Shown here in pieces: positions 46,385 through 53,162 of a stretch of DNA of 64,000 nt. The DNA lies in the NCBI GenBank assembly GCA_944322745.1, contig CALUPV010000003.1, forward strand, positions 124,001 through 188,000, read 5' to 3'. The notes under the pieces were generated by a model. The model did not search any database and was not told the origin of the DNA. It saw nothing but the letters and a program-made list of their open reading frames with translations. Numbering within the stretch: the first letter of the stretch is position 1; the number at the start of each line of letters is the position of its first letter. Source of the stretch: Candidatus Gastranaerophilales bacterium. Its GTDB lineage: Bacteria; Cyanobacteriota; Vampirovibrionia; Gastranaerophilales; Gastranaerophilaceae. Both the position numbers and the translations under genes were made by a program.

Positions 46385-47068
46385 TTATAAATTAATTCCT
46401 TTTTTTGTTAATATTTTTTGAACTTCTTCTCTAAAAAATACCTGTTTTTTATGAATGCTTTCATTTGCATCAATTTCTACCAATCCATATTCATCTATCA
46501 TTTTTTTGTATTCATCGTTAACTCTTTTCTGGAAAATTTTATAGCTTTCATATGGATCATTACTTATTTTTAAATCCATACCTGCTTCATAAAATTTAGG
46601 AGAACGATTAGAACATATTCTTTCCAAAGATACATCTTCAGATACTCTAAAATATAAGGTTAAGTCAGGTTTTACGGCAAAACCGTAAACTTTTCTGACC
46701 CAGTCTCTGTCTACGCCTCTTGCAACATCTCTTGCAAATGCTGTATATACATATCTGTCTGCCAAAACAATGAACCCTGCTTTTAAAGCAGGAATTATTA
46801 CTTGTTCCAGTCTGTCGGCAAAATCTACTGCATGTAATAGGGAAAATGTTCTTGGACTTAATAGATTTTTTTTCTTTGCAATTTTAGTTGTTTGGGAAAT
46901 TAAATCGGATGAATTCCATTCAGTAAAAATTACATCTTGCTTTCTTGATTTTAGCCAATCGCGAAGTATAGCAAGCTGAGTTGATTTACCGGAGCCGTCT
47001 ATGCCTTCCACGCAAACAAGTACTCCAGGCAGATTATGTGGTTGATTGAGTCTAGACTTGTATTTCAT
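46385..47068 (-). CDS. thymidylate-kinase-like protein, copy A
   Basis: 227 residues from the ATG at 47068, which aligns with the start of copy B (MKYKSRLNQ against MTQYKSKHG); a start at 47110 has no better support. P-loop EGIDGSGKSTQ, FADRLEQVIIPALKAGFIVLADRY, and DRYVYTAFARDVARG in place of the canonical dTMP-binding DR-x-x-x-S-x-x-AYQ. Like copy B it is a Tmk-fold kinase with an altered substrate site. No clear Shine-Dalgarno. First gene of a tandem pair; a 15-base palindrome lies 175 bases upstream. Confidence 0.8.
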   Translation of the reverse strand: MKYKSRLNQPHNLPGVLVCVEGIDGSGKSTQLAILRDWLKSRKQDVIFTEWNSSDLISQTTKIAKKKNLLSPRTFSLLHAVDFADRLEQVIIPALKAGFIVLADRYVYTAFARDVARGVDRDWVRKVYGFAVKPDLTLYFRVSEDVSLERICSNRSPKFYEAGMDLKISNDPYESYKIFQKRVNDEYKKMIDEYGLVEIDANESIHKKQVFFREEVQKILTKKGINL

Positions 47069-47242
47069 AATAAATAATTTTTCTTCTTTCTCTTTAAAAA
47101 ATGATAACATAAATTTTAAATATATTTTTAAGGCGGCTTTATCTTTTTTATACTGTAAACGCTTTTGTTTATTTGATTTTATGTTGTTTTTGTCTGAAAA
47201 ATTTTTAACAATAAATAAAGAAAATGTAACAAAATGTTAAAA

Positions 47243-47257
47243 GTGTACATTGTACAC
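47243..47257. promoter_or_regulatory. 15-base palindrome, operator candidate
   Basis: GTGTACATTGTACAC: two perfect 7-base arms around one base, in the upstream region of the Tmk-like pair. The shape fits a dimeric repressor site. Only one copy was noticed in the window. Confidence 0.4.
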
Positions 47258-47296
47258 GATATTAAATTGTTAACATGTGGAAATTATAAAAGTAGA

Positions 47297-47394
47297 GGAT
47301 ATTAAAAGTTACATAGTGATAAATAAGTGTTTTCTCTCTCTTATTCCTCTCTCTGATATATAGTGAACTTAACCGATGTCAATCGGTTTTTTTA
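47297..47394 (+). ncRNA. candidate small RNA 1, C/U-rich
   Basis: A plus-strand terminator closes a stretch with no plausible ORF, between two minus-strand genes, so an independent transcript is implied. A TATAAA at 47285-47290 would start it near 47297; the 5' end is uncertain. It carries ATTCCTCTCTCTGA just before the terminator. A related motif is in candidate 2 on the other side of tyrA. Confidence 0.4.
47371..47394 (+). terminator. rho-independent terminator, plus strand
   Basis: AACCGAT / ATCGGTT (7-bp stem, 4-base loop) followed by TTTTT. The T run lies only on the plus strand, so it does not serve tyrA. Confidence 0.75.
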
Positions 47395-47442
47395 TTTTAT
47401 AAAGAATATTTTATATGTTTGAAACATATAATAAAGATGATA

Positions 47443-48252
47443 CTAAAGAATATTTTTCCCTTCACTTGAATACATTTGTGACCGTGTATTTTTAATATCG
47501 GATAAAATTTCAAAGTCTTTAGTTTTTGTTAATAAATTAATTGAAGAAATAAGTTTTTCGATTGCGGTATTTATGTTTGAAGAGTTATAGACTTTCATAT
47601 CATTAGCCATTTCAAGATTAGATGTAGAAAGTCTTGTCATATCTCTAAATCCGCTGGAAGCTAACTTTAGAGCCAAGGTGTTATTCTGGGCACTATAAAA
47701 TAAAGCTTGAGAAACAATTAAAGGCATATGACTTATTAAAGCAACTGCTTCATCGTGTTCTTTTGCATCTGTTATTACGACTTCAGCACCTGTTTGTTTA
47801 ATTAAGTCTCTAACTATTTTTATATCTTCATCATTTATATTATCAGAAGGTGTTAACACCCATTTTGCACCAATAAAAAGTTCTTTAAAAGAAGCATCGA
47901 AGCCATTAAATTCTGTTCCTGCCATCGGGTGTGAACCAATAAATTTATAAGGTCTTTTTTTCTGCATAACAAATGCTTTTACACTTGCACAATCAAGCAC
48001 GATACAATTTTTATCAACAATTGTTTCCAGCTCATCGAGGATTTCAAGTGTTTTATTTATTGGAGATGCAACAAATACAATATTGCAATTTTTTAAAGTT
48101 TTTATGTTATCAGATGAATTCTGAGTATATTCTTTTGCTTTTTCAATTGTCTTTTTGTTTCTGGTAACAACATATAAAGTATTATCACTTTCAGATAATA
48201 CTTTTAGTATAGAACCGCCAATTAAACCTAAACTTACTATTCCTATGTTCAT
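47443..48252 (-). CDS. tyrA: prephenate dehydrogenase
   Basis: 269 residues from the ATG at 48252 (GAGG 5 nt upstream, and the NAD site opens at once); a longer start at 48267 is unlikely. Rossmann motif GIVSLGLIGGS, then HPMAGTEFNGFDAS with the catalytic His, and MTRLSTSN (here FRDMTRLS) as in TyrA. It makes 4-hydroxyphenylpyruvate for tyrosine, in the cytoplasm. No ACT regulatory domain is seen. Arogenate dehydrogenase is the alternative. Single gene flanked by the two small-RNA candidates. Confidence 0.9.
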   Translation of the reverse strand: MNIGIVSLGLIGGSILKVLSESDNTLYVVTRNKKTIEKAKEYTQNSSDNIKTLKNCNIVFVASPINKTLEILDELETIVDKNCIVLDCASVKAFVMQKKRPYKFIGSHPMAGTEFNGFDASFKELFIGAKWVLTPSDNINDEDIKIVRDLIKQTGAEVVITDAKEHDEAVALISHMPLIVSQALFYSAQNNTLALKLASSGFRDMTRLSTSNLEMANDMKVYNSSNINTAIEKLISSINLLTKTKDFEILSDIKNTRSQMYSSEGKNIL

Positions 48253-48355
48253 TTTGTCCTCATACATAGATTACCATCATAAGTAAAATTATTAAAAAAT
48301 GTTAACAAATATTCATAAATTTGCGTAGTATTCAATTATATGTAATAATACAGAT

Positions 48356-48416
48356 AAATTAATAGTCTAACCATTCCTTTCTTGACTTATGCGGCTTTAG
48401 GTCGCATTTTATTTTT
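48356..48416 (+). ncRNA. candidate small RNA 2, about 61 nt
   Basis: TTGCGT (48321-48326) and AATAAT (48344-48349) with a 17-bp spacer predict a start near 48356. The transcript contains ATTCCTTTCTTGA and ends in a hairpin (ATGCGGC / GGTCGCAT side, 48389-48407) followed by TTTATTTTT on plus only. No ORF and no plus-strand gene upstream. Confidence 0.45.
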
Positions 48417-48419
48417 GTT

Positions 48420-48450
48420 AAAAACACCATCTGTTAAAGATGGTGTTTTT
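48420..48450. terminator. bidirectional terminator after the glycine-zipper gene
   Basis: AAAAACACCATCT / AGATGGTGTTTTT, a 13-bp perfect stem with a 5-base loop and T runs on both strands. It lies 27 bases past the stop of the minus-strand gene at 48477. Confidence 0.9.
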
Positions 48451-48476
48451 TATTTATATTTTATTATTTTTTGTAT

Positions 48477-49649
48477 TTATACATTGAAAGGATTTGTTGT
48501 TCCAAGGTTTTCAAGTGATTGAAGTGCAATTTTGTCATCCTCGCTTAATTGCCCATTAGATAATTGCATATTTTCTTGAATTTTCGTAGCAGCTGATTGT
48601 TTTAATTCTTCAAGTGATTGACTATTATTTATTGTTTGTTTTGCATTTTCATTGATTTGTTCTTCTTGTGCTTTTTCTCTTTCAGATTTACCTGTAATAG
48701 CTTTAGTAATTTTGCCTGCAACAAAAGAACCAAGTATACCGCCTACAAATCCGCATACGGCACCAACTGCTGTACCAATACCAGGACAAATTGCTGTTCC
48801 GATTGCGCTTCCAAGAGCCATACCTGCTTGTTCACCTGCAATAAAGCCTGCTGTATCACCTAAAACTTTAATTGTAGATTTGCCAAGTTGTTTTAATCCT
48901 TTTTCTGTGCCAAGTTCTTGGAATGTTGGTACAACTTCGGTAACTCCTTCAATAATGCCACTGAACACGAGCATAAATCCAGCACCTGAGGATTTCATAA
49001 ATTTAGAAATATTACCAAATTTCCCCTTAGTTAGTTTATTGAGTTTTGTACCAAGTTTTCCAAGTTTTGCAGAAGAATTTGCAGCTCCGGTTGTGATTGA
49101 TATTCTTGCATTTACTGCTTTCTCTGTTTTGTTAATACAATCCGCTATTGCTTTTTGTGATTTCTTTCCGGCTTTATTTGCAAAAAATTCTCTAATTTTG
49201 CTGTTTGGTTTTTTTGCTGCTTTATCAGCTAATTTTTTTGCTTTTTCTGCAAGTTTGGATGCTTTAGCTTTTGATTTTATAGCTGCTTTTTCGTCTATAT
49301 ATACAAATTTACTTTGATTTGCGTGTTGAATGTATTCAGCTAATCTTGTTGATAATTTACCTTCACCTTTTAATAAATTATTTAGTGCTTTTTTATCAAC
49401 TTCTCCTAATATTTTTAGGTTATTATTGCGAAATGTTCCATTTGCTTTTTTATTTCTAAACAGAAAATTGATTAATGGAATACCTTCAAAAAATAATGCA
49501 CTTGAAGCAGCACTTTTTGTTGTACTTGAAAAAGTGTCAGGTACATCTTGTAATGTTTGATTACCTGTATATTTGATAAGCTTTTTAACATCTGCTTCTT
49601 TTACGACTTGCTGATTTGTTAGATTTACTGAGTTTATTGAACTTACCAT
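48477..49649 (-). CDS. unknown protein with Ala/Lys coiled coil and glycine zipper
   Basis: 390 residues from the ATG at 49649. The N-terminus (MVSSINSVNLTN) is Ser/Asn-rich. A Lys/Ala-rich helical stretch (KAKASKLAEKAKKLADKAAKK and similar, about 125-165) is followed by a hydrophobic region about 225-250 and, at about 266-316, a glycine-zipper membrane domain (AGMALGSAIGTAI, AVGAVCGFVGGILGS). The tail is acidic and Gln-rich. Glycine zippers occur in pore-forming and membrane-inserting proteins, so it may insert into a membrane, but there is no signal peptide. Family not recognised. Single gene with its own terminator. Confidence 0.7.
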   Translation of the reverse strand: MVSSINSVNLTNQQVVKEADVKKLIKYTGNQTLQDVPDTFSSTTKSAASSALFFEGIPLINFLFRNKKANGTFRNNNLKILGEVDKKALNNLLKGEGKLSTRLAEYIQHANQSKFVYIDEKAAIKSKAKASKLAEKAKKLADKAAKKPNSKIREFFANKAGKKSQKAIADCINKTEKAVNARISITTGAANSSAKLGKLGTKLNKLTKGKFGNISKFMKSSGAGFMLVFSGIIEGVTEVVPTFQELGTEKGLKQLGKSTIKVLGDTAGFIAGEQAGMALGSAIGTAICPGIGTAVGAVCGFVGGILGSFVAGKITKAITGKSEREKAQEEQINENAKQTINNSQSLEELKQSAATKIQENMQLSNGQLSEDDKIALQSLENLGTTNPFNV

Positions 49650-49795
49650 AATATTTTTGAATCCTTTTCTACACATGTAAATAAAGTATTTTTTTTGTGA
49701 GAAATTTACTAATTAAGAAATTATTTGTAAATTTTGTTAAGAAAACTATTAAAGGTTGAGTTGTAACTTAAGGAATTTAGCTTTATATGCTTGAA

Positions 49796-49822
49796 AATAC
49801 TTAAGATAGAGTATTGTTTTTT
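49796..49822 (+). terminator. weak plus-strand terminator-like hairpin
   Basis: AATACT / AGTATT (6 bp, 8-base loop) followed by GTTTTTT, 75 bases before the ATG of the secreted protein. A possible promoter TTGTAA-16-TATTAA lies about 65 bases upstream of it. It may end a short RNA or act as an attenuator. Confidence 0.35.
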
Positions 49823-49844
49823 CTCTCATATACGTTTAAGATTT

Positions 49845-49873
49845 TTGTTAGCGTGGTAAGTTATGAATATTAG
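49845..49873 (+). promoter_or_regulatory. candidate promoter of the secreted protein gene
   Basis: TTGTTA (49845-49850) and TATTAG (49868-49873), 17 bp apart. The predicted start near 49880 leaves a short leader with GAGGAAAT before the ATG at 49897. Confidence 0.35.
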
Positions 49874-49896
49874 TATATAGAGGTAAGCGAGGAAAT

Positions 49897-50397
49897 ATGA
49901 AAAAATTTTGTATATTATTTATGTTGTTTTCCTTTATTTCAGTTATGCCGTGTTTTGCTTTAAAAATTATAGTTAATGAAAATACAGATAGGACTGTTCC
50001 TTCAAGAAGTAGTAGTCCTGCAGATTCATATGAAGAAGACTACAGTATGGAAGAGACCGGTGATATGTTATATGATCAGCAGCAAAGGCCATTAATTACA
50101 AGGCAGTCTGAATATAATAATCAAAAATATGAATTGGTATATAAGCCATTGTTGGGTGCGAATATTCGTCCGGAGTTAGTTGGTACTACTTGGAACTATC
50201 CGGTTAATAATATGCCTCCTAAAGTAGATGAGAATATGAGGCCTGTTAATAATGATGTAAATAATGCAAATAATCAAGAACCTGCAACAATAGTAAAAAG
50301 ATATTTAAGAGAAGCTGCTGATTATTATGTTCTTGACACAATAAACCATCCTAAAAATATTATTCCTGCCGGTTTTGAGGAAATTATTCAAGAATAA
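49897..50397 (+). CDS. secreted or periplasmic protein of unknown function
   Basis: 166 residues. A typical signal peptide (MKKFCILFMLFSFISVMPCFA, cleavage likely after Phe-Ala at about residue 21) precedes a Ser/Asp/Glu-rich linker, a Tyr/Pro/Asn-rich middle and a compact helical C-terminus (KRYLREAADYYVLDTI). No lipobox Cys at the +1 position, no recognised domain. GAGGAAAT precedes the ATG and a good terminator follows, so it is a single-gene unit. Confidence 0.75.
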   Translation: MKKFCILFMLFSFISVMPCFALKIIVNENTDRTVPSRSSSPADSYEEDYSMEETGDMLYDQQQRPLITRQSEYNNQKYELVYKPLLGANIRPELVGTTWNYPVNNMPPKVDENMRPVNNDVNNANNQEPATIVKRYLREAADYYVLDTINHPKNIIPAGFEEIIQE

Positions 50398-50415
50398 AAG
50401 TTTTTAAAATATGGA

Positions 50416-50452
50416 AAAGACTCTTCTCTATAATGAGTAGAGTCTTTTTTTG
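50416..50452 (+). terminator. terminator of the secreted protein gene
   Basis: AAAGACTCT / AGAGTCTTT stem (with one T-T mismatch and three further inner pairs) followed by a run of T. Confidence 0.85.
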
Positions 50453-50463
50453 TTTTCTTTATG

Positions 50464-50594
50464 CAAAAAAAAAGGAACTTTTTGGGTTCCTCTGAAAATT
50501 TTTTTCAATTTCCTCGTGTGTTAGTAAAGGTAGTAAGTAAGGTAAGTATGAATATAAAATTTAAAATTTGTATCTTAATTAAAACTTAATTGAA
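50464..50594 (-). ncRNA. candidate small RNA 3, about 130 nt, minus strand
   Basis: AGGAAC / GTTCCT hairpin (50473-50491) is followed on the minus strand by nine T, a terminator facing away from any minus-strand gene. A promoter TTGAAA-17-TAAATA (50629-50601) would start an RNA near 50594. It contains a run of related words (CTTACCTTACTTACTACC) and a small GAAAA/TTTTC hairpin, and no ORF. Confidence 0.4.
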
Positions 50595-50731
50595 TCCTCG
50601 TATTTATATAAAGGTTTTTGCTCTTTCAAAATTGCTTTTAAAATTTAAAAATTAATATAACTTTACAAAAAATTTATAATTAAGTTTGCTGTTACAATAT
50701 ATAATTAGTATTGGAATTAATCAGGTAAATC

Positions 50732-52816
50732 ATGGCTAATATAATAATTATTTCTGACAATAGTTCAACACAAAAAGAAATTGATAATTGGGGGTTTAAG
50801 AATCCATATGTAATAAATTTTGTTTCAGTTGAAGAAGAATTGGAAGATATTATTAAAGAAGAAAAAGCAGATGTTATCCTTTTTGATTGTGCTTCGGTAA
50901 ATATTGATATTGTTTCTTTAGTCAGAAAGATGAAACTTTCTCTTCAAACGAAAGATATTCGGTCCATTTTACTTTTACCGGAGACTGATATTAATTATGA
51001 TATTTTGAAATATGTTAATTCATATATCAAAAGACCTTTTGATAAGAATTTGTTTATAGCTGCTTTAAATTCATCTTTACAACTGAGAGAAACATTTAGA
51101 GTACTTTCTAAAAATAATAATGATTTAGCAAAAAGTCTTTATCAATTAAATGTACTTTATAATACAAGTACTCAATTGGCCGGCTCTTTAGATAAAACAA
51201 GATTAATAGAAATTATGACAGATGGGCTTGAACAAAGTTTGTCTTTGTCATTGTGTTATGCATTAATTTTAAATGAAGTGAATGATATAAAACTTATAAT
51301 AAAGTCACTATTTCCTATATCTCCAAGATTGGAAAATGCTATAAAATTAAGGGCATTATTGAATTATAAAAATCTTTTTTCCATTAATCCTTCTATAGAA
51401 GATATTGAAGTTATTAAATATAATAAAGACCAATTTGGAGAATACGATTTAAATGTTTTCGGTTATGATAATCTTTTTGCGCCAATAAATATTAAGAATA
51501 AATTTTATGGAATTATAGAGGTATTCAGAGAAAATGATTTTGCGCAAGATGACACAAAATGTTTTACTACATTAATAAAACAGGTTTCTCTTCCGTTAGA
51601 AAGTGCTATTTTATATGAAGAAATTAAGGATACAAATATAAAATTAGAAAAATTGGAAAGATTGAAATCTGAATTTATCTCTATAGTTTCACATGAATTA
51701 AGAACGCCATTAACAGCAATAAACAGTGCTTTAGATATTATTCTTAACGGTACAACCGGCGAAATTAATGATGCAATGGAAAAATTCTTAAATTTAGCTA
51801 AACGAAATGTTACAAGACTTTCTGCAATCATATATGATTTATTGGATTTATCAAAGATAGAAGCAGGTAAAATGGAATTTATTTTCGAAAAAACAAATAT
51901 AAATTTACCTGTGGAGTTAGTAAAAAATACGCTTGAAAGTTGGGCGAAAGAGCAAAATATTACCATTAATCTTAATTTAGATACTTCATTACCTGTTGTT
52001 TATATAGATACACAAAGAATGGAACAAGTTATAACCAACTTAATTTCGAATGCAATAAAGTTTACAAAAGAAAATGGAACTATAGAAGTTGAAACATCAA
52101 GAATTTCAGCTGATGATATAAGGAATAATAAATTTTTTAATACGATTCCCGAACATTTAAGCAGTGAATATGTACAAATATCAGTTAAAGATAATGGTAT
52201 AGGTATTGCAAGAGAAAATTGGGGAAAAGTATTTGAACAATTTAAACAAATAGAAAATTCCTTGAGCCGGAAAGTTGGGGGTTCTGGTTTAGGTTTGCCG
52301 ATTGCGAAACGTTTAATGGATGTTCATAAAGGTTTTATATGGCTGGATAGTGAAATTAATAAGGGATCGACATTTTATCTTGCGATTCCGGTAATGACTG
52401 AGATGGAAATATTTGAACTTTCTTTAGAACAAGATATACAAAAGGCAAAGCAGGAGCACATTAATATTTCTATGATATCTTTATCTGAGAAAATAGTTGA
52501 AGGAAAGTCTTTAATAGATAAAATGTTAGCAGAAGACATAATAAGGAAAACTTCCGTTTGCAAGGAATGTTCAATTGTTGAAAATGGAAGAAGAAATTAT
52601 TATTTCTATTCAGTTGATATGGACTCATTTGTCCATGATTTTGAGGTCAGAAAACTCCATACATATATAAATTCAAATTTATATGAGTTTCAAGAATGTG
52701 ATATATTATATTCATCAGCATTATATCCGCAAGATGGGGAACAACTGGTTGATTTAGTTGGAAAGCTGAATGATTTTTCAAAAGGGGATATAGATGAAAA
52801 AAATATTAATAGTTGA
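50732..52816 (+). CDS. sensor histidine kinase with receiver-like and GGDEF-like ends
   Basis: 694 residues. A receiver-like N-terminus (about 1-115, with Asp52 in LFDCAS and Lys100 before the Arg-Pro-Phe) is followed by a GAF-like region (about 140-300), HisKA with SHELRTPL (His321), and a complete HATPase (NLISNAIKFT, DNGIGI, GSGLGLPIAK). The last 140 residues (about 555-694) resemble a degenerate GGDEF/cyclase-palm domain (AKQEHINISMISL..., then SSALYPQDGEQLVDL), lacking GGDEF itself. No membrane segment. It should phosphorylate the response regulator encoded next, whose ATG lies 23 bases inside this gene. Confidence 0.85.
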   Translation: MANIIIISDNSSTQKEIDNWGFKNPYVINFVSVEEELEDIIKEEKADVILFDCASVNIDIVSLVRKMKLSLQTKDIRSILLLPETDINYDILKYVNSYIKRPFDKNLFIAALNSSLQLRETFRVLSKNNNDLAKSLYQLNVLYNTSTQLAGSLDKTRLIEIMTDGLEQSLSLSLCYALILNEVNDIKLIIKSLFPISPRLENAIKLRALLNYKNLFSINPSIEDIEVIKYNKDQFGEYDLNVFGYDNLFAPINIKNKFYGIIEVFRENDFAQDDTKCFTTLIKQVSLPLESAILYEEIKDTNIKLEKLERLKSEFISIVSHELRTPLTAINSALDIILNGTTGEINDAMEKFLNLAKRNVTRLSAIIYDLLDLSKIEAGKMEFIFEKTNINLPVELVKNTLESWAKEQNITINLNLDTSLPVVYIDTQRMEQVITNLISNAIKFTKENGTIEVETSRISADDIRNNKFFNTIPEHLSSEYVQISVKDNGIGIARENWGKVFEQFKQIENSLSRKVGGSGLGLPIAKRLMDVHKGFIWLDSEINKGSTFYLAIPVMTEMEIFELSLEQDIQKAKQEHINISMISLSEKIVEGKSLIDKMLAEDIIRKTSVCKECSIVENGRRNYYFYSVDMDSFVHDFEVRKLHTYINSNLYEFQECDILYSSALYPQDGEQLVDLVGKLNDFSKGDIDEKNINS

Positions 52817-53159
52817 TGATGAAGCAGATATAATAGAAATATTGCAGTTTGTATTAGAAGCAGAAGGTTTTCAATGTTTTACTGCATACGATGGAGAAAC
52901 GGGATTAAAACTTGCAAAAGAGATTCATCCTGATTTGATTATATTGGATGTAATGATGCCAAAGATTAACGGATATAAAATAAGTCGACTATTGAAATAT
53001 GATAATAAGTATAAAGACATACCTATTTTAATGATAACAGCTCGTTCACAGGAAGAAGATAAGATAATAGGAGAAGAAACCGGCGCTGATGAATATATAA
53101 CAAAACCATTTAATGTTGATTATGTTGTTGAAAAAGTAAAGAATTATTTGGAGTGTTAG
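52794..53159 (+). CDS. single-domain response regulator
   Basis: 121 residues, a bare receiver domain: ILIVDDEAD acid pair, phospho-acceptor Asp in LIILDVMMP, Thr in MITARSQ, and Lys in YITKPF. No output domain, so it acts by protein contact, CheY/PilG-like. It overlaps the kinase gene by 23 bases, and the next gene (a PilB-like ATPase) begins 3 bases after its stop, which suggests the ATPase is its target. Confidence 0.95.
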   Translation: MKKILIVDDEADIIEILQFVLEAEGFQCFTAYDGETGLKLAKEIHPDLIILDVMMPKINGYKISRLLKYDNKYKDIPILMITARSQEEDKIIGEETGADEYITKPFNVDYVVEKVKNYLEC

Positions 53160-53162
53160 TAA

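Larger units (their letters stand above)
47069..47442. other. 374-base gene-free region
   Basis: Between copy A of the Tmk-like pair and tyrA (both minus). It contains a perfect palindrome (47243-47257), a C/U-rich tract on plus (47330-47354) and a plus-strand terminator (47371-47394). The short plus reading frame across 47046-47240 has no ribosome binding site and low-complexity codons, so I do not call it. Confidence 0.6.
50398..50731. other. 334-base gene-free region
   Basis: Holds the terminator of the upstream gene, a minus-strand terminator with no gene ahead of it, and a candidate minus-strand promoter (see the small-RNA entry). No ORF with a ribosome binding site. Confidence 0.6.

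Noticed and set aside
47046-47240. 64-residue plus-strand ORF
   Set aside because: Overlaps the start of the Tmk-like gene, has no ribosome binding site and reads as low-complexity Phe/Leu/Lys.
48618-49560. Plus-strand ORFs opposite the glycine-zipper gene, one of 221 residues
   Set aside because: Composition (Pro/Ala/Phe/Ser runs) is the mirror of the Ala/Lys-rich minus gene; no ribosome binding site. The minus-strand gene has its own terminator.
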